Assembly: GCA_902796785.1 (NCBI GenBank) | Contig: CADBQJ010000040.1 | Span: 1 to 11,952, forward strand | Reading direction: 5' to 3' | From: Fibrobacter succinogenes | GTDB lineage: Bacteria > Fibrobacterota > Fibrobacteria > Fibrobacterales > CADBQJ01 | DNA length: 11,952 nucleotides | Part shown: one piece after another, positions 6,940 to 11,952 of the stretch | How positions within the stretch are numbered: the first letter of the stretch is position 1 | How the letters are laid out: each line of letters starts with the position of its first letter | Program-made: the position numbers and the translations under genes | The notes under the pieces: model-generated | What the model was told of the DNA's origin: nothing | Database searches by the model: none | What the model saw: the letters and a program-made list of their open reading frames with translations, nothing else

Positions 6940-9516
6940 TCAGCGGGTCAGGGTGGGGAAAAGCCAGTCGGCGTGGTCGAAGTCGATGTTGCCGTTGCCG
7001 TTCGCCTCGAGCGTGATCCGCTTCGCGTCGCCCAGCTGGACGCGGAAGGGGGCGAGCGCGCCGTGGCGCATCGGGCCGGAGCTCCAGATCACGCGGCCGT
7101 CGGCCTTGATCGAGAAGGTCGCGCCGTTGCCGCCGAACTCCTCGTCGTCCAGGCCTGCCGCGCCGGCGACGTGGGTCCACCCCGGCGGGACGGCGAATTC
7201 CAGCGCGCCGTCGGCGTGCGAGCCGAAGCCGTCGGCGAAGACCGCGTTCTTCACGCGGAGGGGGTTGTGGCCGACCGATTCGCCGACGCCGAGCGAACCC
7301 CAGCCCTGCTTGACGCTCAGCGGCTTCTGTTCGGTCAGGCGCAGGCTGTTTTCGGGGTCGAAGAAGACGAGCGTCGGGAACTCGGCCACCGGCTTGCCGG
7401 GAACGACGATCTGCGACGAGACGAAGTTCGGGCCCGGCGCCAGCGGCAGCTCGATCCGGAGCTCGCCGCCCTCGGGCGCGAGGTCGACGCTCGTCGGGAC
7501 GCCGGTGGAGTGGGGGAGAAGGTTGAGCCGCGACCCCTCGGGCACGGCCAGCGCCTCGGCCCGCAGGACCAGCTTGCCCCCTTCGGCGGAGAGCGAGGGG
7601 TTGCGGATCTTCCCTTCGGGCCGTCCGGCGAGGATCCGCTCGGCGTCGCTCCTGCCCGCCAGGCGGAAGATCACGAGCGGGTAGTTGTTGGTGATGGTGG
7701 TGGAGAAGACCTCCTCCATCGGGTAGGCCTTCTCGAAGTTGTCGCAGACCGAGGCGTCGCGCGACTCCACGGCCTTGCGGTGGTAGGTCTTGTTCTCCCA
7801 GCAGTAGAGGCCGCGCACGTAGTAGACCTCGCCGCCGAACTCCTTCAGCAGCTCCTCGCGGCGCCCTTCGCCCAGGTCGGACCAGCGGCGGAACTGGATG
7901 CCGGAGATTCCGTACCCCACGAAATGCCAGGGCCGGTTGTAGACGAACAGCCGCCGCGTCTCCTTCCCTCCGGGGAGGGTCGCCATCCAGCGGTGGATTT
8001 CGCGCTCCTCGGTGGTGAGGTGGTTGCGGTTGTACATGATGTTCTCTTTCAGGCTGACGTTGTGGCGGATGCCCAGCGACGCGGCGACGCAGACGACGGC
8101 GGCGGCCATGGCCACGCCGGCGCAGCGTCCGCCCTTCGGGACCGAAAGGAGCGCGGGGAGCCACTTCATCAGCACGGCGTCGAGCAGCACGGCGATCAGG
8201 AACGCCATCGTGGGGAGGAAGACCAGGGCGTAGCGCTGGTTGATCTCGATGGTGAAGTCGCCCGAGACGTTCTCGAGGATCATGTAGGTCTGGAGGTGGT
8301 AGACCAGCAGGAAGAGCGCCCACTTGCGGCATTCCGCGTTCTTGAAGCAGAGCGCGACCAGGGCGACCAGCCCGCCGAGGGCCATCCAGGCGTCGCCGGA
8401 GAGGAAGGGGTATTTCAGCCGGTCGCCCTCCATGTCGGCCGTCATGATCCCCCAGTCGATCTTCAGGTTTTCGAGGAAGTGGCCGTGCGCGGCGTATTCC
8501 CCGCCCTGGAAGTTGTATCCGCGGAAGTGGGCGATGGTCAGCAGCACCGGCAGCGAGAAAAGGGTCAGCGAGACCAGGAAGGCCCACCAGCGGCGCGGGC
8601 GGGCCATGGCGCAGGGGAGCGCGGCCAGCGCGAAGGCGAAGAGGGCGAAGACGGTCTCCTGGCGGGTCTGGGCGAAGAGCCCGAGGACCGCCCCCAGCAG
8701 GACGAAGGGGAGGAGGTCGAAAAGGGCCGTCCGGAAGTCGCTCTTGCCCTCGGCCGGTTCGGCGGGCTCGTCGCCCCGATCGGCGAGGACGTAGTGGAGG
8801 GCCAGGAGCGAGACGGCCGAGAGGAAGACGTAGAGGGGCTCGACCGAGGTGGAGCGGAACTGGAAGAGCGTCATCGGCATGAAACCGAAGAACGCCGAGG
8901 TGACGAGGGCCAAAAAGCCGTTTTTAGTCCAGAAACGGACCGCCAGGTAGAGGGCGAGGAGCGTCAAAACGAGCAAAACGGACTGCGTTTTGAAGATCCA
9001 GCGGAGGTCGGTTCCCAAAAACGGCATCAAAACGGCCCAAATGGCCGATTGCCCGCGCGCCTTGAAGGTGGGAGTGTCCAGCAGGCAGTCCAGGGAGCCG
9101 TCCGCGCGGAAAATCCCCTCGTCGCAAGTGGCCGAGGTCTGGTTGTGGTACATGTTCTGCGCGGCGGCCAGGAAGACCGATTCGTCGCTCTGCACCCGGT
9201 GGCGGGCCTCCACGCAGGTCAGGTCGAGGGCGAGCGCCCCGGCGGCCACGACGGCGATTAGCGCCAGTTCGGCCACGGGGGGGAGGTTGGCGCGCAGCCA
9301 GGAGAGGAGGGAGCGGCGGAGGGCGACGACCGACCCCAGGATCGCCAGGAAGTCGAGCGCGAAGATCCAGAACCCGAGGTGGATGTCGGCCCAGCGGACG
9401 CTCTTCCTGGGGAGGATCAGCAGCAGGGCGACGGCGACGGCGGGAACGAGGAGCGCCAGCCAAAACTGCCTGGAACGGGCGGCGGCGAGGAACTTTCGGA
9501 AAAACGTGGAGACCAT
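6940..9516 (-). CDS. Large GT-C-like membrane protein with C-terminal NPCBM-like domain
   Basis: An 858-residue protein. Residues 1-483 hold about 11-13 hydrophobic segments (near 17-35, 50-66, 80-100, 178-215, 224-245, 266-300, 308-328, 376-391, 397-414, 428-458 and 465-483). The first large loop carries SDESVFLAAAQNM (D111, E112), the place where GT-C transferases of the ArnT/PMT type carry their catalytic acidic pair. Residues 484-858 are soluble, probably outside the membrane. The last ~125 (from about 735) resemble the NPCBM carbohydrate-binding module: GFGSHADGALEF, AGLDDEEFGGNGATF, a WSSG strand and the ending NIDFDHADW. Inferred role: moving sugars from a polyprenyl carrier onto an acceptor in the periplasm, with the module binding glycan. 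Donor and acceptor are unknown. An AAGGA site lies 7 bases before the ATG. It is the first gene of the minus-strand cluster. The GT-C call is less sure than the membrane and NPCBM calls. Confidence 0.82.
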   Translation of the reverse strand: MVSTFFRKFLAAARSRQFWLALLVPAVAVALLLILPRKSVRWADIHLGFWIFALDFLAILGSVVALRRSLLSWLRANLPPVAELALIAVVAAGALALDLTCVEARHRVQSDESVFLAAAQNMYHNQTSATCDEGIFRADGSLDCLLDTPTFKARGQSAIWAVLMPFLGTDLRWIFKTQSVLLVLTLLALYLAVRFWTKNGFLALVTSAFFGFMPMTLFQFRSTSVEPLYVFLSAVSLLALHYVLADRGDEPAEPAEGKSDFRTALFDLLPFVLLGAVLGLFAQTRQETVFALFAFALAALPCAMARPRRWWAFLVSLTLFSLPVLLTIAHFRGYNFQGGEYAAHGHFLENLKIDWGIMTADMEGDRLKYPFLSGDAWMALGGLVALVALCFKNAECRKWALFLLVYHLQTYMILENVSGDFTIEINQRYALVFLPTMAFLIAVLLDAVLMKWLPALLSVPKGGRCAGVAMAAAVVCVAASLGIRHNVSLKENIMYNRNHLTTEEREIHRWMATLPGGKETRRLFVYNRPWHFVGYGISGIQFRRWSDLGEGRREELLKEFGGEVYYVRGLYCWENKTYHRKAVESRDASVCDNFEKAYPMEEVFSTTITNNYPLVIFRLAGRSDAERILAGRPEGKIRNPSLSAEGGKLVLRAEALAVPEGSRLNLLPHSTGVPTSVDLAPEGGELRIELPLAPGPNFVSSQIVVPGKPVAEFPTLVFFDPENSLRLTEQKPLSVKQGWGSLGVGESVGHNPLRVKNAVFADGFGSHADGALEFAVPPGWTHVAGAAGLDDEEFGGNGATFSIKADGRVIWSSGPMRHGALAPFRVQLGDAKRITLEANGNGNIDFDHADWLFPTLTR

Positions 9517-9603
9517 TCTTTTGTCCTTGAGTGGAGGAAAATATATCTAGATTTGGCGCGCCATCAGCCCTGTTCCGCTTTCGATCATCTTGAGGTTTCG
9601 AGC
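9517..9603. promoter_or_regulatory. Divergent promoter region
   Basis: These 87 bases separate two divergent genes and must serve both the minus-strand glycosyltransferase cluster and the plus-strand transketolase, unless those start further away. The core at about 9537-9554 (AAAATATATCTAGATTT) is strikingly AT-rich against the high-GC surroundings, as expected for promoter melting. On the plus strand TTGTCC (9521-9526) with TATCTA 17 bases later is a weak -35/-10 candidate. On the minus strand TATATT can serve as a -10, but no good -35 is visible. There is no convincing operator palindrome. Confidence 0.5.
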
Positions 9604-11625
9604 GTGAGTCTGCAGCCCCAGCATCTTCCCTCCCCGTTGGCCCCCACCCCGGATCGCGGGCCCCTCTTCCCCGCCGAAGTCGTCCGCAAGGACGGGTCCA
9701 AGGCGATCGTCGCCGACCCCGTCGCCGACCGCTGCCTCGTGGCCCTGATGAACGCCCACGCGCTCCTGGGCGGCGCCGCCGCGCACTGGGGCGGGCCCTC
9801 CGCCCTCGCCGAAGCCGTCTCCGCCGTCCACGGGATCATGTTCTCCGTCAAGGGACGCCAGTGGCACGAGGCCTACAACTTCGTCAACGACGCCGGCCAC
9901 TGCGAAAACGGCGTCTACGCCTGCCGCGCCAACTACGGCTTCGACGGCATGACCCTCGAGGAGCTTCGCGGCTTCCGCGGCATCGAAAGCCACCTCAGCG
10001 GCCACGCGGAACAGCACATCAACCCCCGCGGGGTCATCATCTCCAACGGCCCGCTCGGCTCCGCCCTCGCCCAGGCGCAGGGGCTGGCCCTGGCCGACGT
10101 CCTCACGAAGACCGACCGCACCACCGTCTGCTTCCTCACCGACGGCGCGGCCATGGAAGGCGACGCCCGCGAATGCTTCGCCTCGATTCCCGGCTTCGCG
10201 GCCCGGGGCATGCTCGCCCCCTTCGTGATGATCATCTCCGACAACAACACCAAGCTCTCCGGCCGCATCCCCGAGGACGCCTTCTCGATGCAACCCACGT
10301 TCGACTCGCTCGACGTGCTGGGCTGGAACGTCATCCAGATTCCGAACGGCAACGACCTCCAGGCCGTCTACACCGGCGTGGAGACCGCCTTCGAGGAGGC
10401 CAAGGCCGACCCGAAGCGCCCCGTCGCCCTCTGGCTGAAGACCGTCAAGGGCTACGGCGTCAAGGCCACCGAAGAAGACCCCGCCGGCGGCCACGGCTTC
10501 CCCGGCTCGGCCGGCGCCAACATGCGCGCCTTCCTGGCCGAAATCTGCAAGGGCGAGGAAAACGTCCCCCCGCGGCTGATGGAATGGGCCGCCGAAGTGG
10601 AACGCCTCAGCGCCGAGGCCAAGGCGGCCAAGGCGGCGAAGCCCGCCGGCCCCGCCCTCAAGAAGATCCAGGCCGGCTTCTCCGCCGTCATGGAAAAGCT
10701 CGTCGCCGAGGGAATCCCGGTGGTGAGCGTCACCTCCGACCTTCCCGGCTCCACGGGCGTGGCCGGCTTCCGCAAGAACCATCCCGAGCTCAGCTTCGAC
10801 GTCGGCATCGCCGAGGCGAACATGGTCGGGCTGGCCTCCGGCCTCTCCAAGGCGGGCTACGTTCCGGTGGTCGACACCTTCGCCCAGTTCGGCATCACCA
10901 AGGGCAACCTGCCCCTCATCATGGCGGCCCTCTCCGGCGCGCCGATGGTGGCCATCTTCTCGCACAACGGCCTCCAGGACGCCGCCGACGGCGCCTCCCA
11001 CCAGGCCATCACCGCCTTCGCCGCCACTTCGGCCATTCCGCTGACCGACGTGGTCTGCTGCTCCTGCGCCGCCGACGGCTCCGCCTACCTGGAACACGCC
11101 CTGCGCCGCATCTGGGAAGACCGCAAGGCCGGCAAGCGCTCCCGCAGCGCCATCATCTTCGTGGGCCGCGAGAACTTCCTCCCCGAATACCGCGAAGGGC
11201 TCGACTACGCCTGGGGCAAGGCCCAGGTGCTGCGCGAACCCAAGAGCGACGACTACGTCGTGGTCTCCGCCGCGGGCTATCCCGTGGCCAAGGCGCTCAA
11301 GGCCGCCTCGATCCTCGAAGGCGAGGGAATCGACACCTGCGTGGTGCAGTCGGCCTTCGTCAACCATCCCGACGCCGACACGCTCCTTCCCTACGTCCGC
11401 GGCGCCAAGGGCCGTCTCGTCACGGTGGAGGACAACGTCCTCGCCGGCGGCGCGGGCGCCCAGCTCATCCAGGCGCTCGTCGTCAAGGGGGCCCGCCTCG
11501 ACGGCGTCCGCTCGATCGGCATCGGCGACCACTTCGGCCGCAGCGCCTACCTGGCCGACCACCTCTACAAGCTCCACGGCATGGACGTCGAACACATCGC
11601 CCAGGCGGTGCGCGACCTGACCTAG
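9604..11625 (+). CDS. tkt: Transketolase-family protein, divergent subtype
   Basis: Likely a thiamine-diphosphate transketolase moving two-carbon ketol units between sugar phosphates in the pentose phosphate pathway. With the GTG start at 9604 it has 673 residues (E. coli TktA 663). GAGG (9592-9595) lies 8 bases before this GTG and homology begins soon after; the frame is open upstream but only over the neighbour's leader. The cofactor and pyrimidine-binding domains and a C-terminal domain (from about 540) follow in normal order. Counterparts of known active-site residues are H61 (AHWGGP), H99 (DAGHC), H134 (SGHAE), D180, N214-N215 (SDNN), H297 (GGHGF), E404 (IAEANM), D462 and H466 (ASHQ). 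Odd points: the GDG cofactor motif reads TDG, NGHG reads DAGHC, and the domain linker (335-348) is Ala/Lys-rich. The substrate could therefore differ from classical transketolase. Confidence 0.88.
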   Translation: MSLQPQHLPSPLAPTPDRGPLFPAEVVRKDGSKAIVADPVADRCLVALMNAHALLGGAAAHWGGPSALAEAVSAVHGIMFSVKGRQWHEAYNFVNDAGHCENGVYACRANYGFDGMTLEELRGFRGIESHLSGHAEQHINPRGVIISNGPLGSALAQAQGLALADVLTKTDRTTVCFLTDGAAMEGDARECFASIPGFAARGMLAPFVMIISDNNTKLSGRIPEDAFSMQPTFDSLDVLGWNVIQIPNGNDLQAVYTGVETAFEEAKADPKRPVALWLKTVKGYGVKATEEDPAGGHGFPGSAGANMRAFLAEICKGEENVPPRLMEWAAEVERLSAEAKAAKAAKPAGPALKKIQAGFSAVMEKLVAEGIPVVSVTSDLPGSTGVAGFRKNHPELSFDVGIAEANMVGLASGLSKAGYVPVVDTFAQFGITKGNLPLIMAALSGAPMVAIFSHNGLQDAADGASHQAITAFAATSAIPLTDVVCCSCAADGSAYLEHALRRIWEDRKAGKRSRSAIIFVGRENFLPEYREGLDYAWGKAQVLREPKSDDYVVVSAAGYPVAKALKAASILEGEGIDTCVVQSAFVNHPDADTLLPYVRGAKGRLVTVEDNVLAGGAGAQLIQALVVKGARLDGVRSIGIGDHFGRSAYLADHLYKLHGMDVEHIAQAVRDLT

Positions 11626-11648
11626 GGAGCTTCGGAACCTTCCGGACG

Positions 11649-11680
11649 AAACGGGGCCCTCGCGGCCCCGTTTTCGCTTT
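11649..11680 (+). terminator. Intrinsic terminator after the transketolase gene
   Basis: AAACGGGGCC (11649-11658) pairs perfectly with GGCCCCGTTT (11664-11673) around the loop CTCGC. A T-rich tract (TTTT, then CG, then CTTTT) follows to 11680. The hairpin starts 23 bases after the transketolase stop. The left arm is preceded by GA, so there is only a short T run in the opposite direction. Confidence 0.88.
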
Positions 11681-11723
11681 TCCGCGCGAAACGGGCCGGC
11701 GCCGCGTCCCGGAACGATAACGC

Positions 11724-11760
11724 GTCAAAATTGTCGCGCCAACGGCGCTATATTGTCAAA
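11724..11760 (+). promoter_or_regulatory. Probable promoter with small repeats, upstream of the last ORF
   Basis: The -10-like TATATT (11749-11754) stands in a GC-rich setting, 31 bases before the ATG at 11786. No matching TTGACA-like box is found at 17±1 bases; TTGTCG (11731-11736) is only 12 bases away. ATTGTC is repeated at 11730-11735 and 11752-11757, 22 bases apart, or about two helical turns. The inverted repeat GCGCC-AAC-GGCGC (11736-11748) abuts the -10. This looks like a regulated promoter, but the factor cannot be named. Confidence 0.4.
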
Positions 11761-11785
11761 GCCGGGGAATGCTGAGGAGCGAACG

Positions 11786-11952
11786 ATGGAAACGACCCTG
11801 AAAATCGAGGAGGAAAGGCGGCCGACCGACGCCGGAAAGGCGGAAAAGAGCGCAGAGGCGGTAATTCTGGTTTCTAGCTGTTTCCAGCTGATCTTCGCTA
11901 TTCACGCTGTGTTGAAATGCAATTTTAGTGCATTCCAAAGCGTCCAATCACG
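11786..11952 (+). CDS. Start of an unrecognised ORF, runs off the window
   Basis: GAGGAG (11774-11779) lies 6 bases before an ATG that opens a frame with no stop to the end of the window (55 full codons seen). I do not recognise the protein. Residues 1-25 are strongly charged and hydrophilic (METTLKIEEERRPTDAGKAE). Residues about 26-48 are hydrophobic with two cysteines (VILVSSCFQLIFAIHAVLKC) and could be a membrane segment, which would suggest a cytoplasmic tail followed by a membrane anchor. From about residue 26 codon use changes to AT-rich codons (GTA, ATT, TCT, AAT, TTT, AGT, CAA) rare in the rest of the window. The real gene may be short, foreign or interrupted by a junction. An opposite-strand frame at 11756-11947 has no comparable start signal and is less likely. 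Confidence 0.5.
   Translation, partial: METTLKIEEERRPTDAGKAEKSAEAVILVSSCFQLIFAIHAVLKCNFSAFQSVQS
11861..11952. other. Abrupt low-GC segment at the right end
   Basis: A hand count gives 39 G+C in these 92 bases, about 42%, while the sequence before it is clearly high-GC, including the first 25 codons of the same ORF. The change is sharp at about 11861. It could mark the edge of transferred DNA, an AT-rich gene end or an assembly junction; the window ends too soon to decide. Confidence 0.5.

Noticed and set aside
6901..9261. A 786-codon plus-strand open frame opposite the large membrane gene
   Set aside because: It lies antisense to a gene with clear membrane and NPCBM features. Its product is a low-complexity mix rich in Glu, Arg, Gly, Val and Ala, with no motifs. 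High GC at third codon positions removes stops from the opposite frames.
9869..9886. TGGCACG inside the transketolase gene as a second sigma-54 promoter
   Set aside because: No TTGC element at the required spacing; coding sequence.
9547..11595. A 682-codon minus-strand open frame opposite the transketolase gene
   Set aside because: The opposite strand carries transketolase with all its active-site residues. The antisense product is Gly/Val/Ala/Glu-rich without recognisable motifs and has no supporting start signal.
11756..11947. 63-codon minus-strand ORF at the right end
   Set aside because: The plus-strand ORF has GAGGAG at 6 bases and a promoter-like region; the minus ORF has neither and no recognisable product. 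It is not fully excluded because the region is compositionally odd.
1..11952. Defence island, CRISPR array, prophage, IS element or biosynthetic cluster
   Set aside because: No repeats of CRISPR type, no transposase, integrase or phage protein, and no toxin-antitoxin or nuclease genes were seen. The genes present are mainly housekeeping or envelope functions.

Overview
The window comes from a high-GC bacterial chromosome with a Gram-negative character: it has a lipobox lipoprotein, a canonical sigma-54 promoter, and a polyprenyl-phosphate glycosyltransferase beside a multi-spanning GT-C-like protein. Nothing visible fixes the phylum. Lipoproteins beginning Cys-Gly-Asp-Asp after the lipobox are familiar in Fibrobacterota and deltaproteobacterial lineages, but that is only a hint. 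No phage, IS, CRISPR or plasmid genes were seen. Except for the last ~95 bases, base composition and codon use look chromosomal and mostly housekeeping.

Layout. (1) Positions 1-2720, plus strand: the 3' part of a branched-chain aminotransferase (ilvE), coupled by a 4-base overlap to hisD, then a small lipoprotein of unknown function, then a tRNA-Pro(UGG) that starts 7 bases after the lipoprotein stop. (2) Positions 2721-2831: a short but dense control region holding a perfect 10-bp hairpin, a near-perfect -24/-12 sigma-54 promoter and an 8-bp inverted repeat that spans the expected transcription start and carries the ribosome binding site in its loop. It serves clpB (2832-5429). (3) Positions 5416-9516, minus strand: a tightly packed, translationally coupled cluster, read in the order large membrane GT-C-like protein with a C-terminal NPCBM-like domain, GtrB/DPM1-type family 2 glycosyltransferase, guanylate kinase with an odd P-loop. 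It ends convergent with, and overlapping, clpB. (4) Positions 9517-9603: an 87-bp divergent promoter region. (5) Positions 9604-11625, plus strand: a GTG-started transketolase-family protein of a divergent subtype that keeps the catalytic residues, closed by a strong intrinsic terminator. (6) Positions 11681-11952: a likely promoter with small repeats, then the start of an unrecognised ORF with a good ribosome binding site that runs off the window. Its composition falls sharply, to about 42% GC, from ~11861.

How they work together. The aminotransferase and HisD are amino-acid biosynthesis enzymes. The two glycosyltransferase-like genes fit one pathway: a family 2 enzyme charges a lipid carrier with sugar, and a GT-C enzyme transfers that sugar outside the membrane. 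Transketolase belongs to central carbon metabolism and ClpB to protein disaggregation. I do not see a multi-gene system that is clearly new. The most unusual signals are the sigma-54 control of clpB with its overlapping inverted repeat, the GT-C/NPCBM fusion, the Ser-to-Pro change in the guanylate kinase P-loop, and the composition break at the right end.
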